The notes beneath the pieces were generated by a model that saw nothing but the letters and a program-made list of their open reading frames with translations, searched no databases and was not told the DNA's origin. This document shows positions 9,470-19,132 of a stretch of 64,000 bases of DNA, in pieces (position 1 is the first letter of the stretch; the number at the start of each line of letters is the position of its first letter). The stretch comes from CAVZZV01 sp963779845 (GTDB lineage Bacteria > Bacteroidota > Bacteroidia > Bacteroidales > GCA-2748055), in the NCBI GenBank assembly GCA_963779845.1, contig CAVZZV010000006.1, positions 626,612 to 690,611 on the forward strand, given 5' to 3'. Made by a program: the position numbers and the translations under genes.

Positions 9470-10510
9470 TTACTCCGGGAAATCAATCATCGCCTTCATC
9501 ACCCCGTCCTGGTAGCCAGCGACCAGATCAAATGCCTTTTTACTTTCCTCGAAGGGGAAGCGGTGGGTGGGCATTGGGCTGACATCCACCATACCTTTCT
9601 CCATGAGCTCAAGTGCCCTTTCAACACAATTAACCTGCCTCCGGATGTTGATGATGGTAATCTCTTTTCGTCGCAGTTTCCCAACATCGAACGACCAGTG
9701 GTCAAATTCAGGAATACCGGCGATGAGAAGTTTACCGCCCGGCTTAAGGATTTCTATTGCCTGATCCACTGCTTCCTGCTCACCACAGCATTCGAATACA
9801 ATATCAAGCATCTGGGGTTCTCTTCTTTCCACCTCCTTAATGATATCAATAGTAAGCGGATTACCCGTCCAGAAGGCTCCGGATCTCTCTGCAATTTTCA
9901 GCCGTTCATCAATCTTATCGGTCACATAAACTCTCGATACACCTTCGGTAAGGGCAGGAAGCAGAACACTCATTCCTATCGGTCCAAACCCAAGAATCCC
10001 AATCGCAGTACCATCCAACGAACCTGCCTTTTGCACGGCATAAACACCAATGGCCAAAGGTTCGGAGATGGCTGCCTGATCAAAAGAAAGTTTCTCCGAA
10101 ACAGGAATGCAACTGGTTTCGGGCATAACAATATACTCCGACAGGCATCCTTCCGCTTGTCCTGGGCACCCCAGAAACTTTAGATTCCTGCATGTATGAG
10201 GCCTTCCTGCCAGGCACTGGTCACATTCCCAGCAAGGCATGGCCGGTTCAATGGCAACAGGGTCACCAATGCGGATCCGGCTTACACCCTTTCCAATGGC
10301 AACCACACGGCCTGCACCCTCATGACCCACAGCAAAAGGATATCGGATGACCTGGTCGCCTATCCGCCCACGGGTATAATAATGAATATCCGATCCGCAT
10401 ACACCAACCGTCTTCATTTTAATGAGAACATCAGTAGGAAGGACCATTTGCGGAACAGGGGCCTCTATTATCTCCATCTGCCGCAAGCCGGTGAGAACCA
10501 TTTTTTTCAT
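9470..10510 (-). CDS. Zinc-dependent alcohol/polyol dehydrogenase (sorbitol/threonine dehydrogenase-like)
   Basis: 346 aa, the normal length for medium-chain dehydrogenases. The catalytic zinc Cys is in VGVCGSDIHYY and the zinc-site segment is GHEGAGRV. The structural zinc lobe carries four cysteines (PCWECDQCLAGRPHTC). The Rossmann NAD(P) site is GFGPIGMSVLLPAL. YTRGRIGD after SDIHYY is typical of sorbitol/L-idonate dehydrogenases. It oxidises a polyol or sugar acid; the substrate is not determined. It is divergently placed from the sugar-phosphate genes starting at 10667, which suggests a shared sugar pathway. Confidence 0.88.
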   Translation of the reverse strand: MKKMVLTGLRQMEIIEAPVPQMVLPTDVLIKMKTVGVCGSDIHYYTRGRIGDQVIRYPFAVGHEGAGRVVAIGKGVSRIRIGDPVAIEPAMPCWECDQCLAGRPHTCRNLKFLGCPGQAEGCLSEYIVMPETSCIPVSEKLSFDQAAISEPLAIGVYAVQKAGSLDGTAIGILGFGPIGMSVLLPALTEGVSRVYVTDKIDERLKIAERSGAFWTGNPLTIDIIKEVERREPQMLDIVFECCGEQEAVDQAIEILKPGGKLLIAGIPEFDHWSFDVGKLRRKEITIINIRRQVNCVERALELMEKGMVDVSPMPTHRFPFEESKKAFDLVAGYQDGVMKAMIDFPE

Positions 10511-10642
10511 TAAAAGGAAAATTTTTATTTATCATAGAAATTCAGACTCTTTGCGTTTTGAAGATCACTCAATCTGAATTTTTAATTTTCCATCAAATAT
10601 ACTATGAATGCATGAATATGAACAAGGTCTTAAAATAATTTT

Positions 10643-10650
10643 TACTTTTG
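10643..10650 (+). promoter_or_regulatory. Bacteroidota-type -7 promoter element
   Basis: TACTTTTG fits TANNTTTG and lies 16 bp upstream of the SIS isomerase start. It probably drives the three-gene sugar operon 10667-12779. No strong -33 box is seen. Confidence 0.35.
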
Positions 10651-10666
10651 CAATCAATAACTTAGT

Positions 10667-11311
10667 TTGAAAATAGTGAATGAAAATCTGATTAACGAGA
10701 TAAAGGAGCTGCTGGCCAAAGAGGCCCAAGCGGTCATGAATGTGCCGGTAAATGATAGTTTTGAAAGGGCTGTTGAATTAATTTACGAGTGTGTGCATGT
10801 TCGCGGAGGAAGGGTTATCGCAAGCGGTATGGGTAAAGCCGGACAAATCGCCGATAACATTGCCACCACATTAAGCTCCACGGGAACACCTGCCACCTTT
10901 CTCCACCCAAGCGAAGCACAACACGGCGATTTAGGCCTGATGCGGGAGAATGATGTTCTGCTTGTGCTTTCAAATTCGGGAAAAACAAGAGAGATCATCG
11001 AATTAATCGGGCTGTCAGATAACCTCTACAAAGACCTTCCGGTTGTTGTGATCACCGGAAACCCCGACAGTCTGTTACCTGGAATGGCTAAGGTTACGAT
11101 CCTAACCGGAAATCCTCCGGAGGTTTGTGCACTGGGGTTAACCCCTACCACCTCGACCACCACGATGACTGTTATTGGCGATGTCCTCGTAGTGCTGCTT
11201 ATGAAAAAAATTGGGTTTTCAGCCATTGACTATGCAAAAAGACACCATGGCGGGTACCTTGGATTCAAATCAAGAAATCAGGCAAATAATCATGAGAATT
11301 ATCAGGAATGA
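10667..11311 (+). CDS. SIS-domain sugar-phosphate isomerase (KpsF/GutQ-like, without CBS domains)
   Basis: 214 aa. The single SIS domain carries the typical sugar-phosphate loop motifs: GRVIASGMGKAGQIA, FLHPSEAQHGDLG and LVLSNSGKTREI. This is closest to arabinose-5-phosphate isomerases and 6-phospho-3-hexuloisomerases, interconverting ketose and aldose/hexulose phosphates. The CBS pair of KdsD is absent, favouring a catabolic role over KDO synthesis. There is no ATG at the conserved N-terminus: TTG at 10667 or GTG at 10676 must be used. The 3' end overlaps the next gene by 20 bp. Confidence 0.82.
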   Translation: MKIVNENLINEIKELLAKEAQAVMNVPVNDSFERAVELIYECVHVRGGRVIASGMGKAGQIADNIATTLSSTGTPATFLHPSEAQHGDLGLMRENDVLLVLSNSGKTREIIELIGLSDNLYKDLPVVVITGNPDSLLPGMAKVTILTGNPPEVCALGLTPTTSTTTMTVIGDVLVVLLMKKIGFSAIDYAKRHHGGYLGFKSRNQANNHENYQE

Positions 11312-11834
11312 CAGTTTGGCTCTCCTTGTGGATGTACAGGAAAAGCTTTTTCCCCATATTGCCGAACGGGAGACACTTGAAAAAAATATCATAACGCTCA
11401 TCAAAGGATTGCAGATCCTTAAAATCCAGACAATTACTACAGAACAATACCGGAAAGGGCTTGGCAGGACAATCGGAAGTATTGCGGATATCCTGGCGGA
11501 TAAAAGGACTCTTGAAAAAACCTGTTTCTCCTGTTTTGATGACCCTCTTATCGCCCAGCAACTCAACAGCAGCAATTCAACCATTCACATTATTGCGGGT
11601 ATTGAAGCCCATGTTTGCATTCTTCAGACCTGTATCGACAGCTTAAATTCTGGCGCTAAAGTTGTGGTTGTGGAAGATTGCATCTCATCAAGGAAATTAA
11701 ACGATAAAAAGGTGGCCGTCGAAAGAATGAGACAGGAAGGTGCGATTATAACAACCTATGAATCATTGCTCCTGGAACTCACCCGTTATAGCGGAACAGA
11801 TGAGTTTAAAGCAATTTCAGCTTTAATTAAATGA
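11292..11834 (+). CDS. Isochorismatase-family (cysteine) hydrolase
   Basis: 180 aa from the ATG at 11292, chosen because the conserved strand SLALLVDVQEKLFP starts right after it and because it sits inside the end of the preceding gene, a typical coupled arrangement. The family triad is visible: Asp in LLVDVQ, Lys in LEKTCFSCFDD, Cys in GIEAHVCILQT. It resembles YcaC-like members whose natural substrates are mostly unknown. Translationally coupled to the SIS gene upstream and 6 bp from the kinase downstream. Confidence 0.85.
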   Translation: MRIIRNDSLALLVDVQEKLFPHIAERETLEKNIITLIKGLQILKIQTITTEQYRKGLGRTIGSIADILADKRTLEKTCFSCFDDPLIAQQLNSSNSTIHIIAGIEAHVCILQTCIDSLNSGAKVVVVEDCISSRKLNDKKVAVERMRQEGAIITTYESLLLELTRYSGTDEFKAISALIK

Positions 11835-11840
11835 GTACCC

Positions 11841-12779
11841 ATGGCACGTGTATTTGCATTTGGAGAAAGCCTGATCGATATCATTTTCAAAAATAATGAA
11901 CCGGTATCGGCCAGGGTTGGAGGTTCAATGCTCAATTCATCCATAAGTCTTGGCAGACTGGGGGCAGAGATTTACTTCGTGAGTGATTTTGGCGTTGATC
12001 ATGCAGGCAATATGATCGAATCTTTTTTAATGGAGAATGGCGTAAGGACTGAATATACCGAGCGGTTCAAAAATAAGAATTCCCCCATCGCTCTCGCATT
12101 TCTTAATGACTCCGGAGATGCCTCCTATTCATTTTACAAACCGGATCTGCCAAAAGGTCGCTTAATGAGTTTGAAAATCGATTTTCAACCAGACGACATC
12201 CTGTTATTTGGAAGTTTCTTTGCTGTGAATGAGTCCGTGCGCGAAGCACTCCTCAGTTTTATTGTCGATGCAAAAAAAGCGGGGGCCATTATCGTGTACG
12301 ATCCCAATATCCGGGCACCTCACAAGAATGAGGTTGAACAAATAAAGCCCCTGGTTCTGGAAAATATGAATTTTGCGGATATCGTCAGGGGCTCCGACGA
12401 GGATTTCCATATCCTCTTCAATACGGATTCCTCCGGGCAGGCATACGACCTCGTGCAGGATATGGGATGCAGGAACCTTATATACACAGGAAATAAAAAC
12501 AATGTGGAGCTGTTAACCGCTGCCCTTCACCTGCATTTCGAGGTACCTTCCATTAAGGTGGTCAGTACGATCGGAGCAGGGGATAACTTTAATGCCGGTA
12601 TCGTATGGTCCCTTCTGAAGAATAATATCACCCGCAAAGAGATGGAGCATCTCCCGGAAAAGAGCTGGAGAGAGGTGGCTGGAAACGGAATTTCTTTTGC
12701 CACAGATGTTTGCCTGCACTATGATAATTATATTTCGAAGCAATTTGCCCGGGAGGTGCTTCGTAATGTCGGTTTATAG
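11841..12779 (+). CDS. PfkB-family sugar kinase (fructokinase-like)
   Basis: 312 aa. It has the N-terminal PfkB pattern (FGESLIDIIF, then GGSMLNSSISLGRLGA) and the C-terminal ATP/catalytic signature STIGAGDNFNAGIV, with the catalytic Asp in GAGD. PfkB kinases phosphorylate fructose, ribose, KDG or similar sugars. Following a ketose-phosphate isomerase, a kinase making a ketose phosphate is the simplest reading, but the substrate is inferred only. Confidence 0.87.
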   Translation: MARVFAFGESLIDIIFKNNEPVSARVGGSMLNSSISLGRLGAEIYFVSDFGVDHAGNMIESFLMENGVRTEYTERFKNKNSPIALAFLNDSGDASYSFYKPDLPKGRLMSLKIDFQPDDILLFGSFFAVNESVREALLSFIVDAKKAGAIIVYDPNIRAPHKNEVEQIKPLVLENMNFADIVRGSDEDFHILFNTDSSGQAYDLVQDMGCRNLIYTGNKNNVELLTAALHLHFEVPSIKVVSTIGAGDNFNAGIVWSLLKNNITRKEMEHLPEKSWREVAGNGISFATDVCLHYDNYISKQFAREVLRNVGL

Positions 12780-13051
12780 CCTCTCATCCCAAAGGGAAAA
12801 TACTGTTCAGGGATCCTGCTTTTCACTCTTTTCTCTCCCCCACCGGGTCTGCATAATCGCCCTTTTTTGCTGCCTTTCAGATCGGAAGGGGAATTAAATT
12901 TCTGTTTTTTATTAGCATAATCCTCCCCTCCTCTCCGGCAGGGTCCGGGGAACCCGGGTCTTCCTTCTCCCACGGTCTTAACCCGGCGCGGTCATGCCGC
13001 CATTGCGCGCAGTACATTATAAATTAGTTAAATTAGCACGGGTGGTTCTTT

Positions 13052-13843
13052 TCATTTTGTCTGGTCTGAATATTTCCACCATAGAATTGTGCTAAAATAA
13101 CCCATAATCCCGGTGATCAGGATGATAAAGTAACTTAATAAATTCAATCCCGATTTCAAGTCAGCGCCACCACTTCCGCTATAAATACCGGGAACAGCCC
13201 AGGGGAAATACCGGCCCAGACCTAAGGCTCCTATGATTTGCGCCAACACTAGTAAAATCGCTACAATTCCCAGGGGTGTCATAAATCCTTTTCCAACGAT
13301 AGCAAAGAAAGCAATAGGGGTATTCAAAAGAATAATCATAAAGGTTGTCAGAAAATATACCTGAATATTATCTATGAACATGACAGAATCCCAACCCGGG
13401 AGCCGAAGCAGGAATCCGATGAGCATGCCTAAGAATAAATTGGAAAGTACAAGAACAAGGCACCAGATGGTATAATAGATAAATTTTGCGTTTAAAATCT
13501 TTGCCCGTGAAATGGGCAAAGACAATAAATCTTTTACTGTGCCTTCGGAATATTCCCGGCCAAATAACCAGCTTGCCACAAAGCCAAAAATCAAAACACC
13601 CCCCACCCCGACGGCTTGCGACAACAGTCCCAAATAGGAGTCCCAATTTGCCTCGAAGGACATCAAAACAGCTTTTGATTTAAAGGCGCCCGAAAGACCA
13701 TCAATACCATTATCTTTCATTAAAAACATAAATACGCCACCAAACAGGGGAGCAAGAGAGAAAGCGATAAAAGTAACCCAGGTAATTCGTGAACCTCTGT
13801 TTTTAAGAATTTCAGCAATAAATGCTCTCCATTGTTGTTTCAT
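13052..13843 (-). CDS. ABC-2 type exporter permease
   Basis: 263 aa with about six hydrophobic segments. The segment FGREYSEGTVKDLLSLPISRAKIL is characteristic of BcrB/NatB-like ABC-2 permeases. It lies 12 bp downstream of an ABC ATPase gene on the same strand, so the two form one exporter operon, likely for an antibiotic, lipid or ion. The start at 13843 precedes the cytoplasmic N-terminus MKQQWRAFIAEILKNR. Confidence 0.85.
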   Translation of the reverse strand: MKQQWRAFIAEILKNRGSRITWVTFIAFSLAPLFGGVFMFLMKDNGIDGLSGAFKSKAVLMSFEANWDSYLGLLSQAVGVGGVLIFGFVASWLFGREYSEGTVKDLLSLPISRAKILNAKFIYYTIWCLVLVLSNLFLGMLIGFLLRLPGWDSVMFIDNIQVYFLTTFMIILLNTPIAFFAIVGKGFMTPLGIVAILLVLAQIIGALGLGRYFPWAVPGIYSGSGGADLKSGLNLLSYFIILITGIMGYFSTILWWKYSDQTK

Positions 13844-13855
13844 CCCTCAATCCAT

Positions 13856-14758
13856 TTAGTTCTTTATCATTCTAAGGAAATAGGATTCCAAATTCTCTTC
13901 AAAAACATGCAGCATTTTGGGTGGCAATCCCGAAGTGACCAATTTTGTCGATATGGTTTCAGGCTCTTTAATAGCTTTGTTATCTGCCAATTCAATACTA
14001 TCCAATTTGCTGGTAGCACCAGAATATCCCCACTGACTCAATAGCTCCAATGCTTTCTTGTTATCGGCAGTATTAATACAAAGTTTTTTAATGAGTTGTT
14101 GTTCTAATTCATGGGTATTAATCTCCCTGATAATTTTCCCCTGATGAACAATTCCTATTCTGGTGGCAACTTTTGAAATTTCGGAAAGGATATGACTCGA
14201 CAGGAATATTGTGGTATGATGATTTTTAACCAGGTCTCTTAAATATTCTCGTATTTCCACAATTCCGGCTGGATCTAATCCATTGATGGGCTCATCAAGT
14301 AACAGTAATTTCGGGTTATGGAATAAGGCTTTCGCCAGGCCCAGACGCTGACCATTTCCTAAGGATAAAAATTTCGCTTTCTTGTTCTTATATTGACCAA
14401 GTTGCAGAATCTCAATTATTTTATCAATAGGTTTTTTGTCTTTCATTCCCCGAAGTTCACCGTAAACTTCTAAATTTTCTTTCACCGTCAAATCCGGATA
14501 GGAATAGGGAGTCTCCACTAAATATCCTATATCATTCCAGATGGGAGAATTTTGTTTAGGAATTTGTCCAAATAAAGAAATTATTCCGGAATCAGGCTTA
14601 ATCATTCCCAGAAGAAGTCGGATTGTAGTGGTTTTACCGGCTCCATTTAGTCCCAGGAATCCATATATTTCCCCTTCTCTTACATGGATGGAAACCTCAT
14701 CTACTGCGATAGTTTCTTTAAATTTCTTCGTCAGTTTTTCGGTCTGTATGACATTCAT
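13856..14758 (-). CDS. ABC exporter ATP-binding protein (BcrA-like)
   Basis: 300 aa. Walker A GLNGAGKTTTIRLLLG, the signature LSLGNGQRLGLAKAL (in place of LSGGQ), Walker B LLLLDEPINGLD, and an H-loop in SSHILSEI. The C-terminal ~85 residues are the regulatory tail found in bacitracin/lantibiotic-type exporters. It energises the permease encoded 12 bp downstream. Confidence 0.92.
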   Translation of the reverse strand: MNVIQTEKLTKKFKETIAVDEVSIHVREGEIYGFLGLNGAGKTTTIRLLLGMIKPDSGIISLFGQIPKQNSPIWNDIGYLVETPYSYPDLTVKENLEVYGELRGMKDKKPIDKIIEILQLGQYKNKKAKFLSLGNGQRLGLAKALFHNPKLLLLDEPINGLDPAGIVEIREYLRDLVKNHHTTIFLSSHILSEISKVATRIGIVHQGKIIREINTHELEQQLIKKLCINTADNKKALELLSQWGYSGATSKLDSIELADNKAIKEPETISTKLVTSGLPPKMLHVFEENLESYFLRMIKN

Positions 14759-14794
14759 AATCCACTTTTGTACATGACTGTTACTAAAGTAAAA

Positions 14795-15256
14795 TTAATC
14801 CTTTTCGCAATACTTAATATACTTATTAAGAATATGATCCCAACCCTGTTCTGAGTCCATCATTTTTCTATAATCATCAGAATCTTCTCCGTGATTTTCA
14901 AAATTGAAATGTTCAAATTTAATGATTGTTGAATTGTAATACCGGGTAAAAGAAATATTAATATCGCTTGCTTTGTCCGGATTCGGAATCGGTTCACGTT
15001 TAGCACTAATCTGCCATTTTAAACCGATAAGGGCGTTTTCCGTATATTCCGTTACACGTCCCCAATCGCAACGAAATCCATAGGGTCCGAATTCTGAACA
15101 AAGCCCATTTTTTTTATCCTCAATTTTGATTTCTTCTAATTTTTCCTGCGACCAGGTATATTCCCTCGGCCACCATTCATTGAATTCATTTACAAATTTT
15201 CGGAAAGCTTCATCGGATGAAATGCCGACCTTAAATTCTTTTTTTATTCTATCCAT
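14795..15256 (-). CDS. START-like SRPBCC domain protein (AHSA1 type)
   Basis: 153 aa from MDRIKKEFKVGISSDEAF, preferred over an in-frame methionine 19 codons upstream because SRPBCC domains begin at this strand. The sequence has the hydrophobic-pocket pattern (FVNEFNEWWPREYTWS, WGRVTEYTENALIGLKW) and a long C-terminal helix (GWDHILNKYIKYCEK). Members bind small hydrophobic ligands; ligand unknown. It lies 36 bp upstream of the ABC ATPase and may be co-transcribed. Confidence 0.75.
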   Translation of the reverse strand: MDRIKKEFKVGISSDEAFRKFVNEFNEWWPREYTWSQEKLEEIKIEDKKNGLCSEFGPYGFRCDWGRVTEYTENALIGLKWQISAKREPIPNPDKASDINISFTRYYNSTIIKFEHFNFENHGEDSDDYRKMMDSEQGWDHILNKYIKYCEKD

Positions 15257-15483
15257 TGAATATCCTTTTAATGGGTATATTTTCACAGTTATACCCCCTC
15301 CTTTTAAGCGCAAATTGAACAGGCAAATTTAAATTATTTTTTTTACGGGAGAATTTGGCTTTTCTGCATTTGTGAAACCATATCTTCAATGGTCTTTTCT
15401 AAACTCTTTTACTCATTATTTTGCTAACCATTTTTAATAAATTTTTTTCCTCCGTAAAGGGTCTCTCCAGACCCCTTGCCTTT

Positions 15484-16545
15484 TCATTTTTTGCTTCTTC
15501 TATGAAGGTGATTAACCACGTAAGCTGCATCTCTGCCTACTCCTCCCACAAGGCCTGAGGTTAATCCGAATTGGAAAATCATTCCCACAAAATAAAGACC
15601 TTCGAATTCTTTAGAGATTCCCCGATAGGTTTTCGGCCAGCCATTTGCTTCTGACGCATCCAATTTTATCCAGGAAAAGTCTGGTTTATAACCTGTTGCC
15701 CAAACAACAGATGCCACATTTAAAATCCGTCCATCCTCCAAAAGAGGAAATCCCTTTTCTACTCCTTTCAACCTGGGTAAGCGTTCTATCTTTGCTTTAT
15801 TCACCTCATGTATGGATACACTTATAAGAGGGCCCCCACTCTTAGTGATAATAGTTTTCACTTTTCGACCCATTGGTGTTTTAATCGTCAGGATATAATA
15901 GACAAACAACCAGTATAATCTTCCAAGATAGCGGAAAATAAAATCCGGAATATGGGGTGTAGGTTTTCCGGAAATAAAAGTTGGACGACTTTTTGAGAGT
16001 TCAATTGCGATCTCCACCCCAGATGTTCCCGCTCCGACCACCAGTGTATTTGATGCCGGTAATAATTGCGGGTTTTTATATTTTGAGGAGTGAATTTGTA
16101 AAATATTTTTGTTAAGATCTGAAGAAAACGCAGGTATATAGGCAGTGGGATTTGTACCTGTGGCAACAATTACGTTTTTTGCATAAATTTTACCTTTGGA
16201 AGTTATTATTTCGTAGCCATCGCCGGTTTTAGTAAGTGCCAGTACACTTGTATTTAATTCAACGGGTATTGAATATTTTTTTGCATAATTTGACAGATAA
16301 TCCGCCATCTCTTCTTTTGAAGGAAGGGTGCCCCGAACAGCGGGGTATTTTAATCCCGGAAGGCCATCATACTGCGAGGGTGTGAATAGCCGTAAGGAAT
16401 CCCATCGTTCCCGCCATGAGGAACCCACCTGATTTGCTGAATCCAGTATAATGAATTCTTCATTATACTTTTTTAAAAAATAGGCCACTGCTAAGCCAGA
16501 TTGTCCAGCTCCAATGACCACTGTTCTGCTATGCTTCTTTTCCAT
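15484..16545 (-). CDS. FAD/NAD(P)-dependent flavoprotein monooxygenase (CzcO-like)
   Basis: 353 aa. FAD site VIGAGQSGLAVAYFL near the N-terminus, the WRERWDSLRLFTP motif typical of the CzcO/YkuV group, the ATG-type hinge IVATGTNPTAYIP, a second dinucleotide site VVGAGTSGVEIAIEL for NADPH, and a terminal WATGYKPDF segment. Such enzymes oxygenate soft nucleophiles or ketones. It is paralogous to the gene at 17988-19109, from which it is separated by a beta-barrel gene. Substrate unknown. Confidence 0.87.
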   Translation of the reverse strand: MEKKHSRTVVIGAGQSGLAVAYFLKKYNEEFIILDSANQVGSSWRERWDSLRLFTPSQYDGLPGLKYPAVRGTLPSKEEMADYLSNYAKKYSIPVELNTSVLALTKTGDGYEIITSKGKIYAKNVIVATGTNPTAYIPAFSSDLNKNILQIHSSKYKNPQLLPASNTLVVGAGTSGVEIAIELSKSRPTFISGKPTPHIPDFIFRYLGRLYWLFVYYILTIKTPMGRKVKTIITKSGGPLISVSIHEVNKAKIERLPRLKGVEKGFPLLEDGRILNVASVVWATGYKPDFSWIKLDASEANGWPKTYRGISKEFEGLYFVGMIFQFGLTSGLVGGVGRDAAYVVNHLHRRSKK

Positions 16546-16696
16546 CTAATTAATGAGTAAGCTTTTCCAGCAATTATTTTTGATGGATTGCTCATCATAA
16601 GAAACAATCAGCACGGAATTAAGTTATTGGAGTGAGAATAATATTCTCCTGTATAATTTCCTGGCATGATGAAAAGGCACGGTAAATGCCATGGGC

Positions 16697-16738
16697 AAAA
16701 AAAAAAGTTTGATCCGCTTTCCGGCAAACCAAACTTAT
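16697..16738 (-). terminator. Rho-independent terminator after the beta-barrel gene
   Basis: On the minus strand, AAGTTTG and CAAACTT arms enclose an inner GC-rich hairpin and are followed by a run of about ten T. It lies ~30 bp past the stop of the gene at 16767-17441. Confidence 0.6.
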
Positions 16739-16766
16739 CTGTAGTTGTTAGATACTACTTTTTTAT

Positions 16767-17441
16767 TCAATCAAAAAAATAGGAAATACCGATAAAAGCA
16801 GAATAGGTGTTTATGTGGGCCTTGTCCAGGATATAATAGGAGTCGGTTTCCCTGGTACCGCTGTTATCACTGATGTCTAAAAGTCCGTATACACCGCGAA
16901 AACCTAAATCCAGGCGAAAAGTCTTTTCTTCATTTAGTCCGAAATCCAATCCGGCACCATATGCAATCCCGAAATCACTTGCCCTTACCGTAAGGAGTGC
17001 CTGGTAGGTATCGTCGCCGGACTGACTGACATCACTTCCTATGTTAAGTCCTATCTGTGGACCAACTGCCACCTTGAAGTTAACGGGCTTCTGTATTCCC
17101 GTATTCAGAGTAAGTAATAAAGGAATGTGAATGTAATTAAGCTTAACGGTTCCTGAAAAGTCCGCTTCGCTGTAATCCTGGTTAAGAGAATTATAAATTA
17201 CCTCTGCCTGCAAACCTACATGTTCGGAGAAATAATAACCAAATAATCCGCTAAATCCGTAACCCAATGTAAATTCACCTTTGATGATTTCATCATTGGG
17301 AGTGTTAATATCAAATGAAGTGAAGGTTGGCATAAATCGCAAACCAATTTTCCCGCCCTGTGCATAGCTTTGAAAGGATAAACCCAAACACATAAGCATT
17401 ATTCCTGCTGCAACAATTAATCTTTTCTTTCTCATATTCAA
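16767..17441 (-). CDS. PorT-like outer-membrane beta-barrel protein
   Basis: 224 aa with a signal peptide (basic MNMRKKR, hydrophobic core, cleavage near SYAQG). Alternating strands with Gly/aromatic residues follow (GLRFMPTFTSF, FTLGYGFSGLFGYYFSEHVGLQAEVIY, LNTGIQKPVNFKVAVGPQIGLNIG), and the protein ends in an aromatic strand (SAFIGISYFFD). This is the OMP_b-brl_2 pattern. Transcribed alone with its own terminator. Function unknown. Confidence 0.82.
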   Translation of the reverse strand: MNMRKKRLIVAAGIMLMCLGLSFQSYAQGGKIGLRFMPTFTSFDINTPNDEIIKGEFTLGYGFSGLFGYYFSEHVGLQAEVIYNSLNQDYSEADFSGTVKLNYIHIPLLLTLNTGIQKPVNFKVAVGPQIGLNIGSDVSQSGDDTYQALLTVRASDFGIAYGAGLDFGLNEEKTFRLDLGFRGVYGLLDISDNSGTRETDSYYILDKAHINTYSAFIGISYFFD

Positions 17442-17987
17442 ATATTTTTAAAGTTATAAAATCATTCACCCAAGGGTTGCGCCATTTTTTGTATTCACTT
17501 AATTATCAGTTGTATATACTGGCGACTTCTTTTTCAACTTTGGCAAAAAATCAACATCACGTGGAATTTCCTCCCCTCAAATGGACATTGTTTCAAAGGT
17601 GAAAGAAATATGATTCAAATCTGATGGTTGAATAAGTGTTCTGTTTTTGAAGTTATACAGGTTATACGACAAGCCGCTTCAGATTTTAAACCAATCTGTA
17701 ATATTGAGTTCTCCAAAAATTTGTGGAGAGATTATGAATCTTTCATTCTTTTATACCCAAGGAAAGCGCACCAAAACTTTTTCATTTTTCAGGAGGGTAT
17801 TTTGGGGAGTGATTTTCGGAATGCATTTATTAATATTAGGTTTAAATTTATTTGTTTGAAACAAAGGGAATTTCATTTAGTTTCCCAGCCAAAGTTACTA
17901 TAAAGGGTGGATTTATTATTATGACATATAAGGGCAAAAGCGTAAGATTTCCTTTTCGATTTCATTTAAAAATTGCGGTTTTCACCA
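17442..17987. other. Intergenic region, no gene recognised
   Basis: 546 bp between the 3' end of one flavoprotein gene and the 5' end of the beta-barrel gene. The plus-strand reading frames here have no family resemblance and poor codon bias. I see no RNA gene or repeat. Confidence 0.5.
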
Positions 17988-19109
17988 CTATACAACTTGC
18001 TCTGACATTTTGGAATTGATTTTTTTTGCCGGTACGGATCGTTTGGAAGCGATATGTCTGGCGATATATCCGGCATCCTTACCCACGCCCATGAGTATTG
18101 AGGAACTAAGGGTACGCTGAAAAGGCATTCCGATGAAATACAAACCCGGTTGACCTTGCACTACACCACGCTCGTGTACCGGAAAACCAAAATCATCGAA
18201 TATGGGAAAATCGATCCAGCTGTAATCAGTGATGAATCCCGTACACCAGATGATATTTTTCACTTTCAAAACCCGTTCGTCTTCCAGTTTCGGGTAGCCG
18301 TTTTCGGTTCCTTTTGTCCGTCCCACCCATTCAATACCGGCCTTTTTTAAACGCTTCCCTGTGCCGCCGGCCCTTGGGATACCGCGTGGTGGATAAAAAA
18401 AGTGTTTACGCATCATTCGCCCTAGCGGATTAGACACGTTCATCACTTTTGTAGCAGCAAAAACCATGATCGCTGTAATGAGGCGACCCTTAAAATTATC
18501 CCGAAAAGCAGGTTCCTCGCCGACATCTCTGCCCGAAAGCCATACCTTATGGTCTTTGGCCATATCCAGGGCAATTTCGGCTCCCGATTGACCTGCCCCT
18601 ACAACGAGAACCGGGCCATCCTGAACCTGTGAGGGAGTTTGGTATTCTGAGGAATGCAACTTCACAATTTGAGGATCCAACTCGTCTGCAAATTCAGGAA
18701 TACGGGGATTATGAAAAGGTCCGGTTGCTACTATCACATTGTAGGCTGAGATCATTTCCTTTTTGGTCTCTATATTATAGTGATCCCCCTCAGCGCTAAC
18801 CCGGATTACCTTCACCCCTGTTCTTATTGGAAATCCAAACCGGGAAGCGTAGGCCTCGAGGTAGTCCGCAATATCGTCCTTACCGGGTTGCGATCCGGGG
18901 GGACCCGGGTAAGGCATCCCGGGTAAACTATCATAGCGACCCGGTGTAAACAGACGGAGAGATTTCCACCTTTTCCTCCAGGCGGCTCCGACTCTATTAT
19001 TCTCATCCAGGATGATACATGGCATATTTTGGCGGGTGAGGTGCCAGGCTGTTGCCAGACCTGCCTGACCACCACCGATAATCACAGTTTCATAATGTCT
19101 GTTACTCAT
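17988..19109 (-). CDS. FAD/NAD(P)-dependent flavoprotein monooxygenase (CzcO-like), second paralogue
   Basis: 373 aa. FAD site IIGGGQAGLATAWHL, WRKRWKSLRLFTPGRYDSLPG, hinge IVATGPFHNPRIP, NADPH site VVGAGQSGAEIALDM and terminal WCTGFITDYSWIDFP. The motif order and spacing match the gene at 15484, so the two are paralogues, although internal divergence is considerable. A basic insert (MMRKHFFYPPRGIPRAGGTGKRLK) replaces the corresponding region of the shorter paralogue. Substrate unknown. Confidence 0.88.
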   Translation of the reverse strand: MSNRHYETVIIGGGQAGLATAWHLTRQNMPCIILDENNRVGAAWRKRWKSLRLFTPGRYDSLPGMPYPGPPGSQPGKDDIADYLEAYASRFGFPIRTGVKVIRVSAEGDHYNIETKKEMISAYNVIVATGPFHNPRIPEFADELDPQIVKLHSSEYQTPSQVQDGPVLVVGAGQSGAEIALDMAKDHKVWLSGRDVGEEPAFRDNFKGRLITAIMVFAATKVMNVSNPLGRMMRKHFFYPPRGIPRAGGTGKRLKKAGIEWVGRTKGTENGYPKLEDERVLKVKNIIWCTGFITDYSWIDFPIFDDFGFPVHERGVVQGQPGLYFIGMPFQRTLSSSILMGVGKDAGYIARHIASKRSVPAKKINSKMSEQVV

Positions 19110-19132
19110 GGCTTTATTTTTTAGTAATTAAC

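Noticed and set aside
9302..10183. 293-codon plus-strand frame
   Set aside because: It lies almost entirely opposite the clear zinc dehydrogenase gene and the end of the CDF gene, and has no family features.
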